From positions 51,022 through 115,021 of the forward strand of contig NZ_BONO01000013.1 in NCBI RefSeq assembly GCF_016862755.1: a DNA stretch of 64,000 bases. Reading direction: 5' to 3'. Source of the stretch: Cellulomonas pakistanensis. GTDB taxonomy: Bacteria > Actinomycetota > Actinomycetes > Actinomycetales > Cellulomonadaceae. The notes beneath the pieces were generated by a model. That model ran no database searches, was not told where the DNA came from, and worked only from the letters and a program-made list of their open reading frames with translations. This document shows positions 8,345-16,388 of the stretch, in pieces; within the stretch, counting starts at the first letter, position 1, and every line of letters begins with the position of its first letter. The position numbers and the translations under genes are program-made.

Positions 8345-9530
8345 CGGGGTCGCGCTGGCGCACGACTACGCCACGCAGCGCGGCGGCGCGGAGCGCGTCG
8401 CCCTGGTGATGGCCGACGCGTTCCCCGGCGCCCCCCTCTACACGACGCTCTACCACCCCGAGGGCACGTTCCCGGAGTTCGGGCCGCTCGACGTGCGGAC
8501 CAGCCCGCTCGACCGGGTCGGCGTGCTCCGCCGGCACCACCGGCTCGCGCTGCCCCTGCTGGCGCCGGCCGTGCGCGCGACGCCGATCGAGGCGGACGTG
8601 CTGCTCGCGTCGTCGACCGGCTGGGCGCACGGCTTCCCGACCACGGGCCGCAAGGTCGTCTACTGCCACGCCCCGGCCCGGTGGCTGTACCAGTCGGACC
8701 GGTACCTCGGCCCCGCCCGCCAGGGCGGCTCCGGGAACGCCCCCGGCGGGGCGCAGCGCCGGCTGGCGGCCGCCGCACTCGGGCTGCTGGCGCCCGCGCT
8801 GCGTGCCTGGGACCGGCGCGCCGCCGGCACCGCCGACCGCTACCTCGCGAACTCGACGGTCACGGCCCGCGCGATCCGCGAGGTGTACGGCATCGAGGCG
8901 GAGATCGTGCCGCCGCCGCCCGCCATGCTGCCCGGCGGTCCCGAGACCCCGGTCGACGGCGTCGAGCCCGGCTTCCTGCTGTGCGTCGCGCGGCTGCTGC
9001 CGTACAAGAACGTGGACGTCGTGGTCGAGGCCGTCCGGCGCACGCCCGGCGCCCGGCTGGTCGTGGTCGGCGACGGCCCCGAGCGCGCCGCCCTGGAGCA
9101 CCGCGTGCGCGACCTGCCGCGCGTGGTCCTGGCCGGCCGCGTCGACGACGCCCGCCTGCGCTGGCTGTACCGGAACAGCGCCGCCCTGGTCGCCGCCTCG
9201 TACGAGGACTACGGCCTGTCCCCGCTGGAGGCCGCGGCCTTCGGCCGCCCGTCCGTCGTGCTGCGCGACGGCGGGTACCTCGACACCGTCCGCGACGGCG
9301 TCACCGGGGAGTTCTTCGACGCCCCCGACCCCGACCTGGTGGCCGAGGCCGCCGAGCGCGCGCTGGCCCGCACGTGGGACCCCACGGTGCTGACCGCGCA
9401 CGCCGACGACTTCGCCGCCGAGCGGTTCGTCGAGCGGCTGCACCGCGTCGTGCGCGAGGAGCGCGCGGCCGGGCGGTCCGGCGAGCTGCCGCGGCCCGAG
9501 CCCGTCCCGACCGAAAGGCGACCCCGATGA
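8331..9530 (+). CDS. Glycosyltransferase family 4 (WbaZ-like)
   Basis: A 399-residue GT-B enzyme. The N-terminal half has AHDYATQRGGAERVALVMAD and YCHAPARWLYQSDRYLG, typical of WbaZ-type mannosyl or rhamnosyl transferases that act on lipid-linked sugars. The C-terminal donor half has LLCVARLLPYKNVDVVVEAV and YEDYGLSPLEAAAFGRPSV, the latter holding the acidic residues of the GT4 site. Its position directly after the initiating transferase suggests it adds the second sugar. It overlaps both neighbours (14 and 4 bases). Confidence 0.88.
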   Translation: MAVGDGVALAHDYATQRGGAERVALVMADAFPGAPLYTTLYHPEGTFPEFGPLDVRTSPLDRVGVLRRHHRLALPLLAPAVRATPIEADVLLASSTGWAHGFPTTGRKVVYCHAPARWLYQSDRYLGPARQGGSGNAPGGAQRRLAAAALGLLAPALRAWDRRAAGTADRYLANSTVTARAIREVYGIEAEIVPPPPAMLPGGPETPVDGVEPGFLLCVARLLPYKNVDVVVEAVRRTPGARLVVVGDGPERAALEHRVRDLPRVVLAGRVDDARLRWLYRNSAALVAASYEDYGLSPLEAAAFGRPSVVLRDGGYLDTVRDGVTGEFFDAPDPDLVAEAAERALARTWDPTVLTAHADDFAAERFVERLHRVVREERAAGRSGELPRPEPVPTERRPR

Positions 9531-11383
9531 CCCTGCAGGACATGCTCCGGACCGTGTGGTTCGGCAAGTGGCTGGTGCTGGTGTCCGTGCTCGCCGCGAT
9601 CGGCGGCGCCTACCTGTACGTGTCCCGGCAGGAGCCGCAGTACGCGAGCTCCGCGACCGTGCAGATCGTCGACGCCGAGACGCTGGCCGCGGCCGGCGTG
9701 CGGCTGGAGAGCGACCCCAGCCTGGTCACGAGCGACTCCGTGACGGCCGCGGCGGCCGAGGAGCTGGGCGACCCCGGGCTCGCCGACGGCCTGGCCGCGT
9801 CCTCCACCGCGGAGTACGTGTCCGACACCGCCAGCGCGGTGCTGATCACGGAGACCGGCCCGGACGGCGACGCCACGGTGGACCGCGCGAACGCCGTCGC
9901 AGGCGCCTACGTCGCGGCGCTGCAGGCGCAGTTCGACGACGACGTGGCCTCCATGCAGGAGCGCCTCGGCACGCTCGCCGAGAGCATCGACCAGCAGCAG
10001 AAGGCGATCACCGAGGCCCGGCGCGCGGCCGCGGCCGCCTCGGCCAACGCGAACCCGAACGCGCAGTTCGACCCGGTCGACGGCCTCCTCGAGGCGCAGT
10101 ACTCGACGACGATGGACCAGTACCAGACGCTGTCCGGCCAGGTGACCCAGGCGCAGCTGCTCGCGTCGCCGGCGACCATCCTGCAGAACGCCGTCGGCAG
10201 CACCCTGGTGAGCCTGCCCGCGAGCCTGGTGTACGCGATCGCCGCGCTGGCCGGCCTGCTGGTCGGCATCGGGCTCGCGGTCGTCCGCCGGGGCCTGGAC
10301 ACCAAGGTCCGCACCTCCGGCCAGGCGCGCCGCTCGGCCGGCGCCCCGGTGCTCGCGCGGCTGACCGGCACCGGCGTGGCCCTCAAGTCCGCCGAGGCCG
10401 AGGGCACGCTCCCCGTCGCCCGCCGCGAGGCCACCGCGTACACGCGGTCCATCCGCGAGCTGCGCACCGCGCTGCAGGCCGCGGTCGAGAACGACTCCGG
10501 CAGCGCCGTCATCGTCGTCACCGCCGCGGACGTCGAGACCCCCCGGTCCTTCCTCGCCGCGAACCTGGCCGCGTCCTGGGCGCTGTCCGGCCGCAGCGTG
10601 GTCGTGCTGTCCGGCGACCTGCGCCAGCCGCGGCTCAACGCTCTGCTCCCCGCCGACGCCGAGGCGCCCGCGCCCACCGGCCGCGGCGGTGGCCGGGCCC
10701 GGACCGCCGTCGTCCCGACCGCGATCCCGCACCTGTCCGTGCACCCGGCGCTGCACACCGAGCTGGACCCGGCCGACTTCCTCGCGTCGGCGGACGTCCG
10801 GGCCCTGGTCGAGCAGCTGCGGGCGACCGCGGACGTCGTCATCATCGACGCCCCGCCGATGCTGGTCGCGGCCGACGCGACGATCCTCGGGTCGTACGCC
10901 GACGGCGTGCTGCTCGCGGTGACGCTGGGCCACACGCACGTCGGCGCCGTCGAGGAGTCCGCGGAGCGGCTGCGGGCCGCCAACGCCGCGCTGCTCGGCC
11001 TGTCGGTGGACGGCACGTCCGAGCGCGGCGAGGCGACCTACGACGCCACGTACGCGTTCGCCGGTGCCGCGGACGAGGCGGAGGCCGCGCCGCAGGGCGA
11101 GGACGCCGACCGCGCCGAGACGGACGCCGCCGAGGCGCCCGCCGCGCCGGCCGACGCCGACGTCCCGGCCCCGCGCCCCGACGGCCAGCACCGCGCCGGC
11201 GACCCGCAGCCCCCGGCCGACGCCGAGGCGCCCGCGGAGGCCGACGCCGCCGGGTCCGACGCGGCCGCCGGGTCCGACGCAGCCGCCGGGGCCGACGCGC
11301 CGACGGACGCCGACGCGACCCCGGCCGACGACGCCGCCCGCACCGACGCCGACCGCAAGCCGGTCGCCGCCGAGTCGAAGTGA
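9527..11383 (+). CDS. Wzz/CapAB-like chain-length protein with a degenerate tyrosine-kinase-like domain
   Basis: The 618-residue protein has membrane helices at about 14-33 and 225-250, framing an extracellular Wzz-type domain with a Gln/Ala-rich coiled coil. The cytoplasmic part resembles BY-kinases: Walker B IIDAPPM is present at ~438-444. However, the segment that should hold Walker A reads TAADVETPRS (~332-341) with no GK[ST], and the Walker A' region reads VVVLSGDLRQP where the usual first Asp is Gly. The tail (~500-618) is acidic and Ala-rich, contains a threefold 15-base DNA repeat near 11251-11298, and has few Tyr. It probably sets chain length or gates export by structure rather than by phosphorylation. 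The start ATG overlaps the preceding stop (ATGA). Confidence 0.85.
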   Translation: MTLQDMLRTVWFGKWLVLVSVLAAIGGAYLYVSRQEPQYASSATVQIVDAETLAAAGVRLESDPSLVTSDSVTAAAAEELGDPGLADGLAASSTAEYVSDTASAVLITETGPDGDATVDRANAVAGAYVAALQAQFDDDVASMQERLGTLAESIDQQQKAITEARRAAAAASANANPNAQFDPVDGLLEAQYSTTMDQYQTLSGQVTQAQLLASPATILQNAVGSTLVSLPASLVYAIAALAGLLVGIGLAVVRRGLDTKVRTSGQARRSAGAPVLARLTGTGVALKSAEAEGTLPVARREATAYTRSIRELRTALQAAVENDSGSAVIVVTAADVETPRSFLAANLAASWALSGRSVVVLSGDLRQPRLNALLPADAEAPAPTGRGGGRARTAVVPTAIPHLSVHPALHTELDPADFLASADVRALVEQLRATADVVIIDAPPMLVAADATILGSYADGVLLAVTLGHTHVGAVEESAERLRAANAALLGLSVDGTSERGEATYDATYAFAGAADEAEAAPQGEDADRAETDAAEAPAAPADADVPAPRPDGQHRAGDPQPPADAEAPAEADAAGSDAAAGSDAAAGADAPTDADATPADDAARTDADRKPVAAESK

Positions 11384-12585
11384 GCGCCGCCCCCGCACCG
11401 GGTGCCCGCCCGGTGCGGGTGGCGGTGCTCGACCACACGGCCCAGCTCGGCGGCGCGGAGCTCGCGCTGCTGCGCACCTGCCGCGCGCTGGACCCCGCGC
11501 AGGTCGAGGTCACCGTCGTCCTGTTCGCCGACGGCCCCCTGGCGGGCCGGCTGCGGGACGCCGGCGTCGCGGTGCGAGTCGTGCCGCTCGACCCGCGGAT
11601 CGCGCAGACCGACCGCGCGACGGCGGGGCGGTCCGCGGCGGGCGCCGCCCGCTCGGTCGCGGCCACGCTGCCGTTCGTGGCGCGCCTGGCCCGCCTGCTG
11701 CGCGACCTGCAGCCCGACGTCGTGCACACCACGTCGCTCAAGGCCGACCTCATCGGCCTGCCCGCCGCCGCGCTGGCCCGGCGGCCGCTGGTCTGGCACG
11801 TGCACGACCGGATCGCCGAGGACTACCTGCCCGCGCCGGTCGCCCGGGTGCTTCGGGTCGCGGCCCGCCGCGGGCCGCGGCACGTCGTCGTGAACTCGCA
11901 CGCGACCGCCCGCACGCTGCTGCCGCTGCCGCGCGGCTGGACGCTCGCGTACCCGGGCCTCGCCCCGGAGCAGGTGGCGGAGGACCCGGCCGCGCGCCCG
12001 GCGCCGGCGACCCCGGTGGTCGGCCTGGTCGGTCGGGTCAGCCCGACGAAGGGCCAGCGGGAGTTCGTGGCCGCGGCGGCGCTGCTCGCCGAGCGGTTCC
12101 CGGCGGCCCGGTTCCGCGTCGTCGGCGCCGCGCTGTTCGAGGAGCAGGCCTACGAGGCGGAGCTGCGCGCGCAGGTGGCCGCCCTCGGGCTCGCGGACCG
12201 GGTCGAGCTGACCGGCTGGGTCGCCGACCCGGTCGCGGAGATCGACCGGCTGTCCGTGCTGGTGCACGCGTCGCCGGTGCCCGAGCCGTTCGGCCAGGTC
12301 GTCGTCGAGGGCATGGCCCGCGGCGTGCCGGTGGTCGCGACCGCCGGCGGCGGCGTGGACGAGATCGCGGTGGCCGGCGACGGCACCCCGCGCTGCCTCG
12401 TCGTGCAGCCCCGGGACGTGCCCGCGCTGGCCGACGCCGTCGCGCGGGTGCTCGACCGGCCGGAGGAGGCCGCGGCCCGCGCGGACCGGGCGTGGAAGGA
12501 CGTGCAGGCGGACTACGCGATCGCGCGGACCGCCGAGCGGCTCACCGCGGTGTGGCGGCGGGTCGCGAGGCCCGCACGCGGCTGA
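11380..12585 (+). CDS. Glycosyltransferase family 4
   Basis: A 401-residue GT-B protein. The N-terminus contains VAVLDHTAQLGGAELALLRT, the acceptor-side loop of GT4 enzymes; the donor side has GLVGRVSPTKGQREFVAAAA and EPFGQVVVEGMARGVPVVAT with the EX7E pattern. The GTG start overlaps the Wzz-like stop by four bases, so it is translated with it. It is the last gene of the rightward operon and its tail overlaps the tail of the convergent gene by 44 bases. Confidence 0.9.
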   Translation: MSAAPAPGARPVRVAVLDHTAQLGGAELALLRTCRALDPAQVEVTVVLFADGPLAGRLRDAGVAVRVVPLDPRIAQTDRATAGRSAAGAARSVAATLPFVARLARLLRDLQPDVVHTTSLKADLIGLPAAALARRPLVWHVHDRIAEDYLPAPVARVLRVAARRGPRHVVVNSHATARTLLPLPRGWTLAYPGLAPEQVAEDPAARPAPATPVVGLVGRVSPTKGQREFVAAAALLAERFPAARFRVVGAALFEEQAYEAELRAQVAALGLADRVELTGWVADPVAEIDRLSVLVHASPVPEPFGQVVVEGMARGVPVVATAGGGVDEIAVAGDGTPRCLVVQPRDVPALADAVARVLDRPEEAAARADRAWKDVQADYAIARTAERLTAVWRRVARPARG

Positions 12586-13774
12586 GCACCGCCTGCATCT
12601 CGCGGACCCGGTCCGACCAGCGCGGCACGTCCGCCGGCGCGGGGCCGACGCCGGTGGGGCGCCCCTCCGCGAGCACCCGCACGACCGCGTCCGCCAGGTT
12701 CTGCGGCGACGCGGTGGTGACCCGGTCGGCGGGCTGGTCGCGGAACCCGGCGACGGGCGTGGCGACGACGGGCCGGCCGACGGCCAGGTACTCGTAGAGC
12801 TTGATCGGGTCGAGCGAGTCGGTGAACGCGTCGACCACGTGCGGCACCAGCAGGACGCCGGCGTGCTGCAGGTAGGCGGGCACCAGCGCGGCGGGGCGCG
12901 GGCCGAGCACCAGCGCGCCCGCGGCGTCGAGCCGGGTCAGGTCCAGCGGGTCGAGCAGCGCCGGGCCGACGAGCACCAGGCGGGAGCCGGTCGAACGCAG
13001 GTGGGTCGCGACCCGCAGGCACGCCTCGACGTCGAGCCGGTCGGCGTGCATCGTGCCGACGTACACCGCGTACGGGCCGTCCGGCAGGTCGGCCGGGCGG
13101 GGCAGCGGGGTGCGGTACGCGTCGACGTCCACGGCGTTGGTCAGCAGCGTGACCGGGCGGTCCGCGCCCTTGGCGCGCGCGAGCGCGGGGGAGCACACGA
13201 CGACCTCGGCGCACCGCTCGACGAGCAGCGCCTCCGCCGCGCGGGTGCGCTCCAGCTCCGCGGGCTCGCGCACGGCGTGCAGCCAGTCGTCGGTGACGTC
13301 GTACAGCGCCCGCCAGCCGGTGGTGTCCAGCACCGCGGCGCCGTCCGGGTCGTTCACCCAGAGCACCGGGTCGGGCATGCCGAGGCGCCGGGCCACGCGC
13401 GCGACCGTGCGCGCGCGCCGGCCGTCGCCGGACGGGTCGAGCCGGCGCGGCAGCCACTTGGTCGGCCGGTACGCCCACGCCCGCCCCGCGGGCGCGCCGT
13501 CGTCGGGACCGAGCCGGCGCAGCCGCCGGCCGAGGGTGGGGGAGGCACCGCGGCGCAGGTCGTGCAGGTGGTCGACCGGCGGCTCCACGAACAGCACGCG
13601 CAGGCCGGGGTCGGCGGCGAGCAGGCCCGCGACCAGGTGCTGGTTGCGGCGCCACACCTCGTCCCAGGGCTCGAGCGACAGCACGACCAGGTCGCGGCGG
13701 TCGCCGCCGGGCGGGGTCCCCGGCGTGCCCGGCGGCGCCACCGCCGCCGTGGTGTCCCCCGTCCGCCCGGTCAC
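12542..13774 (-). CDS. Glycosyltransferase (TuaH-like GT-B)
   Basis: The 410-residue protein opens with DLVVLSLEPWDEVWRRNQHL, followed by LWVNDPDG and YDVTDDWLHA, a pattern of TuaH-like transferases. The donor half has YAVYVGTMHADRLD and DSLDPIKLYEYLAVGRPVVA. It is the last gene of the long leftward run; GTG at 13774 overlaps the upstream stop (GTGA). Its 3' end overlaps the convergent GT4 gene by 44 bases, so the two transcripts are complementary there. The sugar is unknown. Confidence 0.85.
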   Translation of the reverse strand: MTGRTGDTTAAVAPPGTPGTPPGGDRRDLVVLSLEPWDEVWRRNQHLVAGLLAADPGLRVLFVEPPVDHLHDLRRGASPTLGRRLRRLGPDDGAPAGRAWAYRPTKWLPRRLDPSGDGRRARTVARVARRLGMPDPVLWVNDPDGAAVLDTTGWRALYDVTDDWLHAVREPAELERTRAAEALLVERCAEVVVCSPALARAKGADRPVTLLTNAVDVDAYRTPLPRPADLPDGPYAVYVGTMHADRLDVEACLRVATHLRSTGSRLVLVGPALLDPLDLTRLDAAGALVLGPRPAALVPAYLQHAGVLLVPHVVDAFTDSLDPIKLYEYLAVGRPVVATPVAGFRDQPADRVTTASPQNLADAVVRVLAEGRPTGVGPAPADVPRWSDRVREMQAVLSRVRASRPAATPR

Positions 13775-14835
13775 CGGGCCGCCCCGGCCGCCGGCGCGAG
13801 CGGGGCGCCGAGGACGGCCGCGTACACCGCGGCGATCCCGTCCGCGTGCGCGTCCGGCCCGAACCGCCGCTGCTGCACCGCGCGCAGCTCCTCGCCGTAG
13901 GCCGCGCGCCGCGCGGGGTCGTGCGCCAGCCGGGCGAGCGCGGCGCCCGCGGCCTCGACGTCGTCCGGCGGCACCAGCACGGCGCCGTCGGCGGTGCCGA
14001 CGGTCTCGGAGTGCCCGCCGCCCCGGCCGGCGACGACCGGGGTGCCGTGCGCCATCGCCTCCACGACCGACAGGCCGTAGGGCTCGTCGCCGCGCGGCGC
14101 GAAGAAGATCCCGACGGAGGCGAGCAGCGCCGGCATGTCGGCGCGCCGGCCGAGGAACCGGACGGAGCCGTCGACGCCCAGCTCGCGGGCCAGGGCCTCG
14201 AGCTCCGGGCGCAGCGCGCCGTCGCCCGCCAGGTGCAGCTCCCAGCCCTCCGCGGCCAGGCCGGACGCCGCCCACATCCGCAGCGCGACGTCCGTGCGCT
14301 TCTCGGCCTCCAGCCGCTGCGCCATCAGCACGACCCGGCGGCGGCCGGCCTCGGTCCCGCGGCGCTCGACGGTCGGCACGCCGGGGTGCACGACGGTCGA
14401 CGGCCCCTCCACCCGGTCGGCGACGAAGGCGCTGATCGCGACCTGGGCGGCGAGCCGCGGCGCGACGTACCGGCCGACGGCCCGGCCCACCGGGGACGAC
14501 CCGCGGGTGGCGGCGAAGTGCCGGGTGGCGACGACCGGCGCGCGGGTCGAGGCGACGGACGCGAGCTCGGCCGCGGTCATGTGCGCGTGCACCAGGCGGG
14601 CGTCCAGCCGGCGCAGCGCGGCGGCGGCGCGCCACGGGGTGGGCGCGGGGGCCCAGCGCACGCCGGAGCCCGCGAGCTCCGCCGGCATCCGGTCCGCGGC
14701 GCCGCCCAGGACGTGCACCCGGAGCCCGCGGGCGTCCTGCGTGCGCGCGAGGGTGGTGACGTACCGCTCGACGCCGGCGAACGCGTCGGTGCACACGACG
14801 TGCACGACGTCGACGGCGAGGGTGGTGGTGCTCAC
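13771..14835 (-). CDS. Glycosyltransferase family 4
   Basis: A 354-residue GT4 enzyme. HVVCTDAFAGVERYVTTLAR is the N-terminal glycine-rich loop, VVLMAQRLEAEKRTDVALR starts the donor domain, and EPYGLSVVEAMAHGTPVVAG carries the EX7E motif. The GTG at 14835 overlaps the stop of the membrane protein gene by four bases. It sits directly after a ligase/polymerase-like gene and before the last transferase of the run. Confidence 0.9.
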   Translation of the reverse strand: MSTTTLAVDVVHVVCTDAFAGVERYVTTLARTQDARGLRVHVLGGAADRMPAELAGSGVRWAPAPTPWRAAAALRRLDARLVHAHMTAAELASVASTRAPVVATRHFAATRGSSPVGRAVGRYVAPRLAAQVAISAFVADRVEGPSTVVHPGVPTVERRGTEAGRRRVVLMAQRLEAEKRTDVALRMWAASGLAAEGWELHLAGDGALRPELEALARELGVDGSVRFLGRRADMPALLASVGIFFAPRGDEPYGLSVVEAMAHGTPVVAGRGGGHSETVGTADGAVLVPPDDVEAAGAALARLAHDPARRAAYGEELRAVQQRRFGPDAHADGIAAVYAAVLGAPLAPAAGAAR

Positions 14836-16388
14836 GAGCGCTCCCGGTGGCCGACGGACTGCGGGCGGTGCGACCGGCGCGGGCGCCCGCCGACGACGGC
14901 CTCGCGCAGGTGCCGGGCGCGCCGGCCCGCGGGGCTGTCGGCGGGGCCGGGGGTGCTGCGGGAGCGCGGTGGCGCGGCGACGGCCGCGGGGCCGTCGTCG
15001 TCCTCGCCGGACCGCTGCGCGTGCGCCTGGGCGCCGAGGCAGACCCCCGCGATGACGAACGGGATCGAGACCTGCGCGGCGACCCAGAACAGGTCGAACT
15101 GGCCCTGGACGAACCGCATCGCGACCAGGACGAACGCGAGCGTGCCGTACCGCGGGTCCACCCGCCAGAGCGCGACGAGGATCACCAGGAACATCACGAG
15201 GAACCCGACCAGCCCCACGAGGCCGCCGGAGGACAGCATCTCGAACTCGGCGTTGGGCGGCTGGAACGCCTCGTCGAACCGGTCGGTGTACCACCAGCGC
15301 AGCCCGGCGCCGAACACCGGGTACTCCTGCCAGATGACCAGCGACTCCCGGAACCAGGTCAGCCGCTGGTAGGCGGAGTTGTACTGGTCCCCGGACTCGA
15401 GCTGGTCCTGGACCAGGCTGCCGACGACCACGGCGGCGCCGGCGATGGCGAGCAGCACGACCTTCGACCGGTGCCGGTGCGGGTCCGGCCGCAGCGCGAC
15501 GACGGCGATCGCCACCGCGAGGCCGATCAGCGCCTGCCGGGACTGGGCGACCAGGATGCCCACCAGGAACAGGCCGAACAGCCCGAGGCAGACCAGGTCG
15601 TTCCACCGCAGCCAGCGCGGCCGGGCGTAGACGATGATCGCGGCGAACGCGAGCACGCACCCGATGTAGTTCTTGTGCATGAGGAACGGCTCGTTCAGGT
15701 ACACCGGCCCGGTGTTCCCCGACGCGAGGTTGACCGCGAACTGCGCCAGCGCGGCGAGCGCGACGACGACCGAGCCGCCGACGTACAGCCCGAGCGCGAG
15801 CCGCGCGTGCCCCGCGGCGCCGATCGCCCAGCCGACCAGCAGCGCCCCGCCCACGAGCAGCCAGGAGTGGAACCACTCGACGGCGTTGGCGGCGTAGGGG
15901 TTGGCGATGACCGTGAAGAGCACCGTCGCCTGGTAGAACGCCGACGCCCACAGGACGCTCCGCATCGGCGGGGACAGCGGGCGGCGGCCGAACAGCAGCG
16001 CGGGCCAGAACGCCGCGAACAGCACGAAGTCCGAGACCGACAGCGCCCCGCCCACCCGGTTCACCAGGAGCAGCAGGGGCATGCCGAGCACCGGCAGGGC
16101 CAGGGGGGTCCGGAGGGTCAGGCCGACGACGAGCACGGCGGCGCCCACGCCGAGCGCGAGCAGTGGCTGGGACGCCGTGAGCAGCGCGAGCAGCACGCCG
16201 AGCGCGACGAGGCCCCCGCCGAGCAGCACCCGGCCCCCGGGCCGAACCCGGGGCAGGCGCTCGGCCACGGCGGCGCCGATCGCGGTGCGGTGGGGGCGGA
16301 CGCCGGGGGCGAGCTCGCCGGGCGCCGGGAGCGGCGGGGTGGCGGCCCCGGCGGCGGGCGCGGCGGGGCGGGTGGTGGTGGTCGTCAT
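14832..16388 (-). CDS. O-antigen ligase/polymerase-like membrane protein (Wzy/WaaL type)
   Basis: The 518-residue protein has about ten to twelve hydrophobic segments and a long periplasmic loop, the shape of PF04932-type ligases and polymerases. That loop contains NSAYQRLTWFRESLVIW and PVFGAGLRWWYTD, similar to the conserved loop of WaaL/Wzy proteins. It would either polymerise repeat units or attach finished glycan to a carrier. No Wzx-type flippase is present in the window, while Wzm/Wzt ABC proteins are, so a ligase-like role is worth considering. It overlaps both neighbours by four bases. Confidence 0.82.
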   Translation of the reverse strand: MTTTTTRPAAPAAGAATPPLPAPGELAPGVRPHRTAIGAAVAERLPRVRPGGRVLLGGGLVALGVLLALLTASQPLLALGVGAAVLVVGLTLRTPLALPVLGMPLLLLVNRVGGALSVSDFVLFAAFWPALLFGRRPLSPPMRSVLWASAFYQATVLFTVIANPYAANAVEWFHSWLLVGGALLVGWAIGAAGHARLALGLYVGGSVVVALAALAQFAVNLASGNTGPVYLNEPFLMHKNYIGCVLAFAAIIVYARPRWLRWNDLVCLGLFGLFLVGILVAQSRQALIGLAVAIAVVALRPDPHRHRSKVVLLAIAGAAVVVGSLVQDQLESGDQYNSAYQRLTWFRESLVIWQEYPVFGAGLRWWYTDRFDEAFQPPNAEFEMLSSGGLVGLVGFLVMFLVILVALWRVDPRYGTLAFVLVAMRFVQGQFDLFWVAAQVSIPFVIAGVCLGAQAHAQRSGEDDDGPAAVAAPPRSRSTPGPADSPAGRRARHLREAVVGGRPRRSHRPQSVGHRERS

